The position numbers and the translations under genes were made by a program. A model generated the notes under the pieces. It did no database searches. It saw only the letters and a list, made by a program, of their open reading frames with translations, and was not told the origin of the DNA. Positions 13,525 to 22,243 of a DNA stretch of 28,678 nt are shown one piece after another; the stretch's first letter is position 1; the number at the start of each line of letters is the position of its first letter. Source of the stretch: Methanolobus sp. UBA474 (GTDB lineage Archaea > Halobacteriota > Methanosarcinia > Methanosarcinales > Methanosarcinaceae); NCBI GenBank assembly GCA_002501695.1, contig DANZ01000067.1, positions 1-28,678 on the forward strand. Direction: 5' to 3'.

Positions 13525-16413
13525 ATGGAACAGGATTATGATCCGCAGGGAATAGAAGCAAAATGGCAGAGCCGTTGGAATGAGAGCCGGATTTTCGAGC
13601 CGGAACCGGATGAGAGGGAGAAGTACTTCATAACCATTCCCTATCCATACTTGAACGGCAACTTACACGCAGGGCATACACGTACATTCACAATAGGAGA
13701 CGTGCTTGCAAGGCACAAGAGAATGCTGGGGTACAATGTGCTATACCCAATGGGCTTCCACGTTACGGGAACGCCCATCGTGGGACTTGCCGAACTTATT
13801 GCAAGCAGGGAGCCTCAGACCATGGATGTGTACTCCCGGCTGCACGGTATCCCCGAAGACATCCTGCACACGCTTGACACTCCTGAGAAGATAGTGGAAT
13901 ACTTCAAGGTGGAAGCTGAGATAGCGATGCGCTCCATCGGTTATTCCATCGACTGGCGCAGGAAGTTCACAACAACGGATCCGACGTACAAGAAGTTCAT
14001 AGAATGGCAGTTCAACCTGCTCCATGAAAAAGGGCTTATCGTCAAGGGTGCACATCCGGTAAAATGGTGTCCCCATGACAAGAATCCTGTAGAGGACCAT
14101 GACATTCTTCACGGAGAGGAAGCCACCATTGTGGACTTCACTCTTATCAAGTTCGAGTACGACGGAATGATACTTCCATGTGCAACGCTGCGGCCTGAAA
14201 CGGTCTTCGGTGTCACTAACCTGTGGATCAACCCTGACATAGAGCATGTCAAGCTCAGGGTGGCCAAAGACGGGAAAGAGGAATTCTGGGTAGTCAGCAA
14301 GGAAGCCTACATAAAGCTCACCTATACCGACAGGGACGTAGAACTTATCGGAAGTGTGCCTTCAGCATCGCTCATAGGCATCAAGGCAAAGAACCCCCTT
14401 ACAGGGAACGAGGTCATCACACTGCCTGCCTCTTTCGTGAAGGGAGGGAACGGAAGCGGTATTGTGATGAGCGTGCCTGCACATGCTCCTTATGACTACC
14501 TCGCCCTCAGGGACCTTTACGACAAGGACCTGAAAGATTATGGTATCAAAGAGAACATCAGGGACATAGGACTCATATCGCTGATAGCTGTGAAGGATTT
14601 CGGGGAATATCCAGCCGTGGAAGCTGTCAGCCAACTGGGAGTCAAAGACCAGAAAGACCCCAAAGCCGAAGAGGCGACCAAGCTGGTGTACCGCCGGGAG
14701 TTCCACGGAGGCATACTGAAGGAAAATACCGGCAAATATGCAGGTATTGCGGTTTCCAAGATCAAGGATGTGCTCACAAGGGACCTTCTGGACATGGGCA
14801 TCGGCGAAGTGTTCTATGAGTTCAGTGAGCCAGTGGTCTGCCGCTGCGGCACTCCCTGTGTGGTCAACATGGTAAAAGGACAGTGGTTCCTCAACTATTC
14901 CAGTCCGGAATGGAAGGACAAGGTATACAGGTGCCTCGAGAAGATGGACATCATCCCCGAAGAGATAAGGGTCGAGTTCAATAACAAGGTCGACTGGCTT
15001 AAGGACAAGGCATGCGCCAGGAAGAAAGGGCTTGGGACAAGGCTGCCCTTTGACAAGGAATGGCTCATAGAATCACTGGGTGATTCGACCATCTACATGT
15101 CCTATTATATCACCAACAAATTCTTTGCTCAGGGAATAACGCCTGAGCAGCTTACACCAAAGCTCTTTGACTATGTACTCCTCGGAAAAGGCACTGTACA
15201 GGAAACAGCCATCGATACAGGGCTCAGTGAACAGATCATCGCCCGTATGAAGGCTGACATGGATTACTGGTATCCCGTAGACCTGCGTTCATCCGGAAAA
15301 GATCTCGTGCCCAATCACCTTCTTTTCTTCCTCTTCCATCACGTAGCCATCTTCGGAGAGGATAAATGGCCCCGTGCTCTGGCTGTGAACGGTTTCGTTT
15401 CACTTGAAGGACAGAAGATGAGCAAGTCCAAAGGCCCGATCCTTACAATGAAAGAAGCTGTTACCACTTATGGTGCCGATATCACACGCATGTATATACT
15501 CTCCAGCGCAGAACAGACACAGGATGCTGACTGGAGGAATGCGGGGGTCGAAAGCGCAAAGAAACAGGTGGAGAGATTCTACAAACTTGCGACAGAGATA
15601 ATCGCATCCGGTGCAGAACCGGGAGCTGAAGGTGAGCTGAAACTAATCGATCGCTGGATGCTCAGCAGACTGCAGCAGTTCATCAGGGATACAAATAACG
15701 ACATGACCTCGATAAGGACAAGGGGTTCACTGCAGAGCGCATTCTTCCTGCTGTATAACGATGTCAGATGGTACCAGAGGCGCGGCGGAAGTGCTGTGCT
15801 GTATGACGTGCTTGACACCTGGGTCCGGCTGATGACGCCTTTCACGCCGCACATCTGTGAGGAGATCTGGTCTGCAATGGGGCATAAGGAAGGAGATTTC
15901 GTATCACTTGCACCGTATCCGATATTCTGCTCCAGGTTCGTCGACAATGATGCAGAACTTGCCGAGGAACTGGTCTGCAATACACTGTCTGACATCGAGG
16001 AAATCGTTAAGGTCACAAAGATCACTCCGATAAAAGTAGTGCTCTATACATCCCCTGGCTGGAAGACAAATGCATTCAAACTTGCTATTTCGATGTTCAG
16101 GGACGGGGATCTCAATCCGGGTAAACTTATCAAGACACTTATGGCAGACCCGGATAACCGGGCCTATGGGAAAGAGATACCAAAATATGTGCAGAAGCTT
16201 GTCCCTGACATAACCAGCATGAAGACCGAAAGGTTTGAGATGATGCACGGATTTGATCTTGACGAGAAGAGCATCCTGCAGGAAAATCGAGATTGTCTGA
16301 CACATGAGCTGGGATGCCCTGTTGAGGTTTACTCTGCGGACGCACCGGAGTACGATCCTGAGAACAAGTCGAGGTTTGCAGCACCCCTGCGGCCTGCAAT
16401 ATACCTTGAGTAA
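13525..16413 (+). CDS. leuS: Leucyl-tRNA synthetase, archaeal/eukaryotic type
   Basis: A 962-residue class I aminoacyl-tRNA synthetase that charges tRNA-Leu. The HIGH signature is HAGH (48-51) after PYPYLNGNL. KMSKS is intact at 631-635 (GQKMSKSKG). A CP1 editing domain lies between them (about 165-480), with the archaeal-style RPETVFGVTN and HAPYDY segments. An anticodon-binding domain and a C-terminal archaeal extension follow. The open frame begins at GTG 13516, but ATG 13525 is preferred because AAGGTG lies six bases before it. A hairpin terminator follows the stop. Confidence 0.97.
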   Translation: MEQDYDPQGIEAKWQSRWNESRIFEPEPDEREKYFITIPYPYLNGNLHAGHTRTFTIGDVLARHKRMLGYNVLYPMGFHVTGTPIVGLAELIASREPQTMDVYSRLHGIPEDILHTLDTPEKIVEYFKVEAEIAMRSIGYSIDWRRKFTTTDPTYKKFIEWQFNLLHEKGLIVKGAHPVKWCPHDKNPVEDHDILHGEEATIVDFTLIKFEYDGMILPCATLRPETVFGVTNLWINPDIEHVKLRVAKDGKEEFWVVSKEAYIKLTYTDRDVELIGSVPSASLIGIKAKNPLTGNEVITLPASFVKGGNGSGIVMSVPAHAPYDYLALRDLYDKDLKDYGIKENIRDIGLISLIAVKDFGEYPAVEAVSQLGVKDQKDPKAEEATKLVYRREFHGGILKENTGKYAGIAVSKIKDVLTRDLLDMGIGEVFYEFSEPVVCRCGTPCVVNMVKGQWFLNYSSPEWKDKVYRCLEKMDIIPEEIRVEFNNKVDWLKDKACARKKGLGTRLPFDKEWLIESLGDSTIYMSYYITNKFFAQGITPEQLTPKLFDYVLLGKGTVQETAIDTGLSEQIIARMKADMDYWYPVDLRSSGKDLVPNHLLFFLFHHVAIFGEDKWPRALAVNGFVSLEGQKMSKSKGPILTMKEAVTTYGADITRMYILSSAEQTQDADWRNAGVESAKKQVERFYKLATEIIASGAEPGAEGELKLIDRWMLSRLQQFIRDTNNDMTSIRTRGSLQSAFFLLYNDVRWYQRRGGSAVLYDVLDTWVRLMTPFTPHICEEIWSAMGHKEGDFVSLAPYPIFCSRFVDNDAELAEELVCNTLSDIEEIVKVTKITPIKVVLYTSPGWKTNAFKLAISMFRDGDLNPGKLIKTLMADPDNRAYGKEIPKYVQKLVPDITSMKTERFEMMHGFDLDEKSILQENRDCLTHELGCPVEVYSADAPEYDPENKSRFAAPLRPAIYLE

Positions 16414-16422
16414 GATACCAAT

Positions 16423-16452
16423 AGGCACGGTTTCAGAAAACTGTGCCTTTTT
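16423..16452 (+). terminator. Hairpin terminator after leuS
   Basis: AGGCACGGTTT (16423-16433) pairs with AAACTGTGCCT (16438-16448) through one G-T wobble, then four further T residues follow. It begins ten bases after the leuS stop. Confidence 0.75.
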
Positions 16453-16550
16453 CGGTATTATATCTTTTTTAAATATATGTATCTGTAATTATAGATATAT
16501 TATAGAAGTTCGTCAATACACATATATCCAAATCATTTGTATATTATTCA

Positions 16551-17627
16551 ATGGTCGGAAACTACGAAGGAGCAGGTACAGGTTTGCCATTAAGGAGTAA
16601 AGGATCAATACGTAAGACCTTTGGACCGATCCTGTTGCTATCGATCCTGTTGCTCATAGTGCATCCTTCCTATGCGTACATTCAATCCACAACAGGCACA
16701 GGTGAGGATATATCAAACAACGGCTCTGCAGTGGTCCTGAACACCTGGGAAAGTCCTCTGTGGTTAAAATGGTCTGTCGCAATCGGAGTAAGTCTTCTAC
16801 TGATATTGATAATACTGAGCTTTATATTGAGGGACGAGATCGATAAAAAGACCATGGAGCTGAACTCAAAGAACAGGCAGCTCGAGATAGAGGTAAGGGA
16901 AAGAAAGGCTGCAGAAGAGAAACTGAAGAACTATTCTAAGCAGCTCATGGACTCCAATGAATTAAAGGACCTGTTCACAGATATTCTCAGGCATGACCTT
17001 ATCAACCCTGCAACAGTGATCAAAGGTTACGTTGAATACCTGCTTGAGAGTGAGAAGGACAAAACAAAGTCTGCTGCGCTCAAAACCATAGAACGGAATA
17101 ATCTTAAGCTCATACAGATGATCGAGAATGCTGCAAACCTTGCCAAACTGGAAAACGTTGAGGAGTTAAATTTTGAGGAGATGGACCTGAAAGAGCTCAT
17201 TGAGGACGTTATCCAGGGTTTGCAGCCAAGAGCAGATGAGAAGGACATGTGTATAGATTTCAGGCCGGAGGGCAATTATCCTGCACAGGCCAACAGGATA
17301 GTGGAGGAGGTATTCTCCAATCTGATATCTAACAGTATAAAATATTCCCCTGCCGCAAGCAGGATCATGGTGGAGATCTGCGCCCTGAACGATATATACT
17401 GGAAGATATCTGTACAGGACAGTGGTATTGGTATTTCTGACGAGGATAAAACTTATATTTTTGACCGCTTCAAACGTGTGGGAAAAACAAACATAAAAGG
17501 TACAGGGCTTGGGCTTGCCATTGTCAAGCGCATAATGGAGCTTCATGAAGGGCAGACAGGAGTTGAAGATAATCCTTCCGGAAAAGGAACCGTGTTCTGG
17601 GTCACACTGCACAGGAAAATTCAGTAG
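16551..17627 (+). CDS. Membrane histidine kinase with minimal sensor loop
   Basis: A 358-residue sensor kinase. Two membrane helices (about 24-41 and 74-93) flank only about 32 extracytoplasmic residues, and a coiled-coil linker (about 95-140) leads to the catalytic core. The HisKA motif is ILRHDLINP with phospho-acceptor His148. ATPase boxes are intact: N box NLISNSIKY (257-265), G1 DSGIGIS (290-296), F box IFDRFKRV (303-310) and G2 GTGLGLAIVKR (317-327). There is no PAS, GAF or HAMP domain and no response-regulator gene nearby, so the signal and partner are unknown. The start is uncertain. ATG 16551 lacks a ribosome site, whereas a GAAGGAG at 16565-16571 could serve an in-frame TTG at 16582. 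The 3' end overlaps the convergent nitrilase gene by seven bases. Confidence 0.9.
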   Translation: MVGNYEGAGTGLPLRSKGSIRKTFGPILLLSILLLIVHPSYAYIQSTTGTGEDISNNGSAVVLNTWESPLWLKWSVAIGVSLLLILIILSFILRDEIDKKTMELNSKNRQLEIEVRERKAAEEKLKNYSKQLMDSNELKDLFTDILRHDLINPATVIKGYVEYLLESEKDKTKSAALKTIERNNLKLIQMIENAANLAKLENVEELNFEEMDLKELIEDVIQGLQPRADEKDMCIDFRPEGNYPAQANRIVEEVFSNLISNSIKYSPAASRIMVEICALNDIYWKISVQDSGIGISDEDKTYIFDRFKRVGKTNIKGTGLGLAIVKRIMELHEGQTGVEDNPSGKGTVFWVTLHRKIQ

Positions 17628-18403
17628 ATATCCTCTCTGCGGTCCTGGAATACAGTTATAGCGGCCCTTACTTCTGCAGTCTCGCCGGTGTCAATGACCT
17701 GCAACAGAATGCACTCTTCTTCCCCTGCTTCCTGCAGGATCTCACCTGAAGCACTCACGATCACAGAACCTCCGAAGAATGAGGTTTCCCCACTTTCACC
17801 TGTACGATTGCAGGCGATATGGGGGATCTGGTTCTCAATTGCCCTGGCCAGTGCAAGCGTTCTCCATATATTGTGGCGGGGGTTTGGGAATTCGGCAATG
17901 GTGATAAGGATATCTGAGCCGGAAAGAGAGAGCTTTCGTGCAACTTCCGGAAACCTTAGCTCATAGCATATCTCAAGGCCGATGACAAGATCATGATTCC
18001 TGAGCCGGATAGGAGATATCTCGTCACCTGCTGAGAAATACTGGCGTTCTCTCTTGAAAGGATGAGTTTTGCGATACGTGCCCGTGATCTCCCCGGACTC
18101 TATGCATAGCCCCAGATTGTGGTACCTGCCTGTAAACCCTTTTTCGATGATCGAAGTGACTATAACGCAGTCATGTTTGAGGGAGAAGTCCAGAAGCGTG
18201 CTGACAGTCTGTCCTGTAATGGTTTCAGCAGAAGCTTCCATTCTCTCATAGCAGAAGCCTGTGGAAAACACCTCGGGCAGGACCACCAGCCTGGCACCTT
18301 TTGATATAGCCTGCTCTGCCATCGAAATAGCTTTTAGCAGGTTTTCCCCTGTATGGCACAGGCGTACATCCATCTGTATGCAGGCAACGGTTATTTGCGT
18401 CAT
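17621..18403 (-). CDS. Nitrilase-superfamily carbon-nitrogen hydrolase
   Basis: A 260-residue cytoplasmic amidohydrolase. The catalytic triad is visible: Glu44 (LPEVFSTGF), Lys112 (YRKTHPF) and Cys146 (GLEICYELRFPE). The length and the CYELRFPE motif place it near the omega-amidase/Nit2 and small aliphatic amidase group. The substrate cannot be assigned, but omega-amidase-type repair of deaminated glutamine, or a polyamine-pathway amidase such as N-carbamoylputrescine hydrolase, are both possible. It is the second gene of a likely operon, 15 bases after the unknown protein at 18419-19036. Its stop overlaps the end of the convergent histidine kinase gene. Confidence 0.92.
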   Translation of the reverse strand: MTQITVACIQMDVRLCHTGENLLKAISMAEQAISKGARLVVLPEVFSTGFCYERMEASAETITGQTVSTLLDFSLKHDCVIVTSIIEKGFTGRYHNLGLCIESGEITGTYRKTHPFKRERQYFSAGDEISPIRLRNHDLVIGLEICYELRFPEVARKLSLSGSDILITIAEFPNPRHNIWRTLALARAIENQIPHIACNRTGESGETSFFGGSVIVSASGEILQEAGEEECILLQVIDTGETAEVRAAITVFQDRREDIY

Positions 18404-18418
18404 CTCAGTAGGTCTTAT

Positions 18419-19036
18419 TTATCCAAAATCATTGATCGTTGTCTTCTTTGTCCTGGGATTCAGGCCACTGGTGTCCACAGACAGCTTTAATATTCTAAGG
18501 AGAAGGTGATTGGCATATTTCAGGAGTTCATTGCTGACCTGGTCTGTCTCGTAAGCCGGGTCCGAGACCGGGATCGTGAACTTTGTTATGCTCACAGCAT
18601 ATTCCTTAAGACCCTCGTTGCGGGACTCCTTTATCAGGTGGCTGGAGCGGGAGAGACACTCATTTATGCTCTTGGAACTGAAGCCTATTTTATTCAGTTC
18701 TTCTTTGAAGACAGGTCGGTCCAGTAAGTTGGTAATAACATATACCGTAACCGGTAAAGCGATATCCGGCTCAAGATATCTCGCCTCCCTGGTAATAAGG
18801 GAATATACATCATAAAGCGCATTTTCACCTTTGATCTCTGCTTTGATGTACACCTTCGAAGGAGGGATCTCGACCTCTGTTAGTTTTTTCAGGTCCCGCA
18901 GAGCACGGAGATATCCAGTCATCACAAGTCGATGCTCATTGATCCCTATTTCTTTTAGCTCACGGGTGATGGCACTTATGGAAAGCTGTTTGCCTTCCAG
19001 AATTTCATTTAGATGAGAGTAGAGATTTTCGGGCAT
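18419..19036 (-). CDS. Unknown archaeal protein with N-terminal winged-helix-like region
   Basis: A 205-residue soluble protein that I do not recognise. Residues 15-60 (LSISAITRELKEIGINEHRL then a second helix and EVEIPPSKVYI) look like a winged helix. The rest is alpha/beta with no catalytic motif, and there is no signal peptide or membrane helix. The start ATG 19036 has GGTGCG eight bases upstream. The nitrilase gene begins 15 bases after its stop, so the two are probably cotranscribed and the protein could regulate or accompany that enzyme. The divergent neighbour is the deoxyhypusine-synthase-like gene, with about 180 bases between them. Confidence 0.75.
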   Translation of the reverse strand: MPENLYSHLNEILEGKQLSISAITRELKEIGINEHRLVMTGYLRALRDLKKLTEVEIPPSKVYIKAEIKGENALYDVYSLITREARYLEPDIALPVTVYVITNLLDRPVFKEELNKIGFSSKSINECLSRSSHLIKESRNEGLKEYAVSITKFTIPVSDPAYETDQVSNELLKYANHLLLRILKLSVDTSGLNPRTKKTTINDFG

Positions 19037-19148
19037 GTTTTTCGCACCATTATTGATAACAAATCTGAATATACTGAGCCGTTTAAGTTCTTAATCATTT
19101 TGGCAAGAAGATAGATATAAAAACAATTCCTTATATTGAAAGTGAGCC

Positions 19149-19158
19149 TTATTTAAAC
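19149..19158 (+). promoter_or_regulatory. Possible TATA box for the DHS-like gene
   Basis: TTATTTAAAC lies about 60 bases upstream of the ATG in an AT-rich stretch. A strong AGGAGG ribosome site at 19205-19210 follows, as does a small hairpin ACAGC-N7-GCTGT in the leader. Confidence 0.35.
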
Positions 19159-19216
19159 AAGAATTTATTAAACAGCTGATGGCGCTGTACTTATGAATAA
19201 ATACAGGAGGATATGA

Positions 19217-20251
19217 ATGCGTCTGCATACCTTTACGAAGACACCGACCATGCCAATTGAAGTTACTGAGAGGTCTATAAGTGATCTGACAGATGCCATG
19301 CAGTACACAGGGTTCCAGGGGCGTAAGCTTGCGGAATCTGTGAAAGCATGGGAGAATATGTTCAGGGAAGACGGAGTCACTATCTTCATGGGACTGAGTG
19401 GGGCCATGGTTCCTGCAGGTATGCGCAACATCATTACCTATCTGATAGAGAAAAGACTGATCGACTGCCTGGTGAGTACAGGAGCTAACATTTTCCATGA
19501 CTGTCACGAGGCTCTCGGGCTCAAACATTATGTAGGATCACATACCGCAAATGACTGTGAGCTTCTGGGACATGGTATTGACAGGATATATGATGTGTTC
19601 GCATATGAGGAAGAGTTCAGGAATACCGACCACATGGTAGCGGACTTCGCAAGGAAACATCATGGTAAGACCTACTCCTCGCGCGAGTTCATACGGCTGC
19701 TGGGGAAGGAGATATCTGAAAAGGGCAATAATAATTCAATAATAGTAAGTGCATATAAGCACAATGTCCCGATCTTCATTCCCGCCCTTTCTGACAGCTC
19801 GATAGGTATCGGACTCACTATCGCAAGAAGGAATGGCTATAATATCAACATCGACCAGATCAAGGATGTCGATGAGATAACACAGATGGTCGAGGCATCT
19901 GAAAAAACAGGTGTTGTATATGTAGGCGGTGGTGTGCCCAAGAACTTCATCCAGCAGACCGAAGTTGTTGCTTCCATAATGGGACATGATGTGGCCGGGC
20001 ATGAGTATGCGATACAGTACACAACCGATGCTCCCCACTGGGGGGGGCTTTCCGGCTGTACATTCGATGAGGCCGTTTCGTGGGGAAAGATCTCCAGAGA
20101 AGCAAAAAAGGTCCAGGTCTTTGTTGACGCGACTATCGCTCTTCCCATCGTGACGCATGCACTTAAGGAAAAAACTAATGATCACAAGCGTAAAGTCCCT
20201 TGTTTTGACTGGAATAGCGATGGAATAGAAATGCGTTTTGAAACCCGCTGA
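19217..20251 (+). CDS. Deoxyhypusine synthase-like enzyme
   Basis: A 344-residue NAD-dependent enzyme of the deoxyhypusine synthase fold. The catalytic lysine is Lys291 in the diagnostic DEAVSWGKI, and NAD-binding segments such as FMGLSGAMVPAGMR (57-70), VSTGANIFHD (86-95) and VGGGVPKNF (236-244) are present. The classical enzyme transfers the aminobutyl group of spermidine to a lysine of aIF5A. In that enzyme the loop after GGG reads PKHH or PKHW with a spermidine-binding His, and the segment before the lysine reads FDGSDSGA. Here they read PKNFIQQTE and TDAPHWGGLSG, as I recall from the DHS-like paralogue group also found in bacteria. The true substrate may therefore differ. AGGAGG precedes the ATG. 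No aIF5A gene is in the window. Confidence 0.9.
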   Translation: MRLHTFTKTPTMPIEVTERSISDLTDAMQYTGFQGRKLAESVKAWENMFREDGVTIFMGLSGAMVPAGMRNIITYLIEKRLIDCLVSTGANIFHDCHEALGLKHYVGSHTANDCELLGHGIDRIYDVFAYEEEFRNTDHMVADFARKHHGKTYSSREFIRLLGKEISEKGNNNSIIVSAYKHNVPIFIPALSDSSIGIGLTIARRNGYNINIDQIKDVDEITQMVEASEKTGVVYVGGGVPKNFIQQTEVVASIMGHDVAGHEYAIQYTTDAPHWGGLSGCTFDEAVSWGKISREAKKVQVFVDATIALPIVTHALKEKTNDHKRKVPCFDWNSDGIEMRFETR

Positions 20252-20384
20252 AAACAAAACACATTTATTCATCAAACGCCAATATAACAGGTACTTAATC
20301 AAGCAATATTGAGCAAGGTATATCCCACATGAACTGCGGAGAGGTTCAAAGTGGCTAGAATAGGTCCGTATATGAGGTAACTAA

Positions 20385-20897
20385 ATGAGTAAACGAACAA
20401 GAATTATAAACGACCCTTCTGAACTCGTACCTCTGCTTCAGGTTTTTGGATCAAAGAGACATAAAAAGGTTTTTGATGCGCTTCTTAATCTATGGATGAC
20501 AAAGGATGACCTGGATGAGATGCTGGGGACCGATGTAACGCATAGTATCAGCGTACTCAAGAAAAGTGGATTGATCGAAAGTCAATGGCATATGCCGGAA
20601 CCCGGAAAAACACCCGAAAAAGAGTATCGTACATCCTACTCAAAGGTCCAGACGAACTTCCAGTGTTCCTTTGAGGATATGAGTGACATCATCATGCTGA
20701 CTTTTATGCCATATGAAGAAGTGAAGGATTCCATAGAAGAACTTGAAGGATTAGTAGAGCAAGGTAATAACTCGATGAGCAGTCTTACAAGAGCGCTTAA
20801 CAAGAGCCCGCTGTACATACGCGCAGTAGCCAGGCGCTCCGATAACCTGTCGGTTATGGGACAAAGGTTGAAGATGACAGATGAGGAGAAGGAATGA
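20385..20897 (+). CDS. ArsR-like helix-turn-helix protein
   Basis: A 170-residue protein with a winged helix-turn-helix at about residues 18-75 (FGSKRHKKVFDALLNLWMTKDDLDEMLG, then SISVLKKSGLIESQW), resembling ArsR-type regulators. A helical C-terminal region (about 95-145) may dimerise. GAGGT lies six bases before ATG 20385. Its stop overlaps the start of the next gene (ATGA at 20894-20897), which implies translational coupling with the second regulator. Effector and targets are unknown; there is no metal-binding cysteine pair of the classical ArsR kind. Confidence 0.8.
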   Translation: MSKRTRIINDPSELVPLLQVFGSKRHKKVFDALLNLWMTKDDLDEMLGTDVTHSISVLKKSGLIESQWHMPEPGKTPEKEYRTSYSKVQTNFQCSFEDMSDIIMLTFMPYEEVKDSIEELEGLVEQGNNSMSSLTRALNKSPLYIRAVARRSDNLSVMGQRLKMTDEEKE

Positions 20898-21682
20898 TAG
20901 AACTTCTTCATAGCAAAAGTGGCATCACGAAATTCCAGATACTTATAGAAGTAGCCGCTCACCAGCCTAATGTCAGGCAAAAGGAGATAGCTGAAAAGAT
21001 AGGGGTCACACCGCAGGCAGTATCCGAGTATATAAAGGAACTTGTTGCTGAAGGCCATGTCTACTCCGAAGGAAGGGTGCGCTACCGCATCACCAAGCAG
21101 GGTGTCGAATGGGTACTTGAGAATGCAAATGACATGAAGCGGTATGCACGCTATGTCATGAGCGATATAATCAGTCATGTATCCACATGGACTGCTATAG
21201 CGGAAGAGCCTCTTGAGAAAGGCGCGAAAGTCTATCTGAAAATGAGCAAGGGTCTTCTTTATGTTGGCACGAAAGAGGTCACAAATGCTTCCGGGACCAC
21301 TATTTCTGACGCAAACGAAGGTGAGGATGTAGGTGTTACGGACCTCTTGGGACTTATCGACCTTGAGAACGCGGCCATCACTGTCTGCAGGATACCCAGA
21401 GTCGAAAGGGGCGGCTCAAAGAATGTAGATATAGAGCGCCTTCGGGCCCTGGCAAAGTCCAAGTCATATATTGCAACTGTGGGCGTAGAATCTCTTGTTG
21501 CACTTAAGAGGATAGGCCTAAAACCTGATGTGATGTTTGGCGCAAGAGAGTCGGTTATCGAGGCTGCATACCACGGGCTCTCATCCCTGGTCCTTGCTAT
21601 TGATGAAGAAGTACCTCCGATACTGAGCAGGCTTGAGACAGAGAACCTGGAATATGAACTTGTGGACCTGAGTATCCAATGA
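20894..21682 (+). CDS. MarR/ArsR-like winged-helix regulator with a C-terminal ligand-type domain
   Basis: A 262-residue protein. Residues 12-75 form a clear winged helix (QKEIAEKIGVTPQAVSEYIK, then GRVRYRITKQGVEWV). The C-terminal 180 residues are alpha/beta and include ANEGEDVGVTDLLGLIDL (around 138-155), IPRVERGGSKNVD and a region around GLKPDVMFGARESVIEAAYHG that looks like a small-molecule sensing or nucleotide-fold domain. I do not recognise this domain with certainty. It overlaps its upstream neighbour and its downstream neighbour by four bases each (ATGA both times), so all three genes are likely made together. Confidence 0.8.
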   Translation: MIELLHSKSGITKFQILIEVAAHQPNVRQKEIAEKIGVTPQAVSEYIKELVAEGHVYSEGRVRYRITKQGVEWVLENANDMKRYARYVMSDIISHVSTWTAIAEEPLEKGAKVYLKMSKGLLYVGTKEVTNASGTTISDANEGEDVGVTDLLGLIDLENAAITVCRIPRVERGGSKNVDIERLRALAKSKSYIATVGVESLVALKRIGLKPDVMFGARESVIEAAYHGLSSLVLAIDEEVPPILSRLETENLEYELVDLSIQ

Positions 21683-22215
21683 AACTCTTACTGATATCTG
21701 ACACGCACCTTGAAACGGAGAATATCCCGCAGTATCTTACGGGCATTATTAAGGACTATGACCTTATTGTGCATGCGGGAGATTTCAGTTCCATGGCTTT
21801 TTACAGAGCCCTTGAGTCTACTGGAAAACTCAGGGCAGTCCACGGGAATACCGATGTAAAGGAGCTGCAGGAACTTCTTCCTGAGAAACTGGTCTTTGAG
21901 GTAGAAGGAATTAAGATAGGGGTTGTGCATGAAGGAGCTCTCTCTATTGTGGATACTACCCCTCTTAGGTATCTGGCACTTGAAATGGGAGTGGATGTGC
22001 TTGTGTTCGGTCACCTGCACAGACCGCTCATAGAAAAGACTGATGTGCTTTTGATCTGCCCGGGGTCGCCCACCAAACCCCGAATGTCAGATCCGTGCGC
22101 AGTTGAACTTCTGATCAATAAAGGATCGCTCAGCACGAATATCATCGAGATCACAGGACAATCGTGCAGTTATATTGACTTCTCCAGGAAACTTGACAGA
22201 GATAAGGAAGCCTAG
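21679..22215 (+). CDS. YfcE/MJ0936-type metallophosphoesterase
   Basis: A 178-residue calcineurin-like phosphodiesterase with the dinuclear metal motifs in order: SDTHLE (Asp8, His10), HAGDFSS (Asp35), HGNTD (Asn57), VVHEG (His84) and GHLHRP (His112, His114). The usual HGH of motif four reads HEG, but the metal-ligand His84 is kept. Relatives hydrolyse phosphodiesters such as bis-p-nitrophenyl phosphate or 2',3'-cyclic nucleotides; the natural substrate is unknown. The gene overlaps the regulator gene upstream by ATGA, which suggests that its activity is linked to whatever the two regulators sense. Confidence 0.9.
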   Translation: MKLLLISDTHLETENIPQYLTGIIKDYDLIVHAGDFSSMAFYRALESTGKLRAVHGNTDVKELQELLPEKLVFEVEGIKIGVVHEGALSIVDTTPLRYLALEMGVDVLVFGHLHRPLIEKTDVLLICPGSPTKPRMSDPCAVELLINKGSLSTNIIEITGQSCSYIDFSRKLDRDKEA

Positions 22216-22243
22216 TCTTCCGGAGCTCAGCCACCCTGCATTT

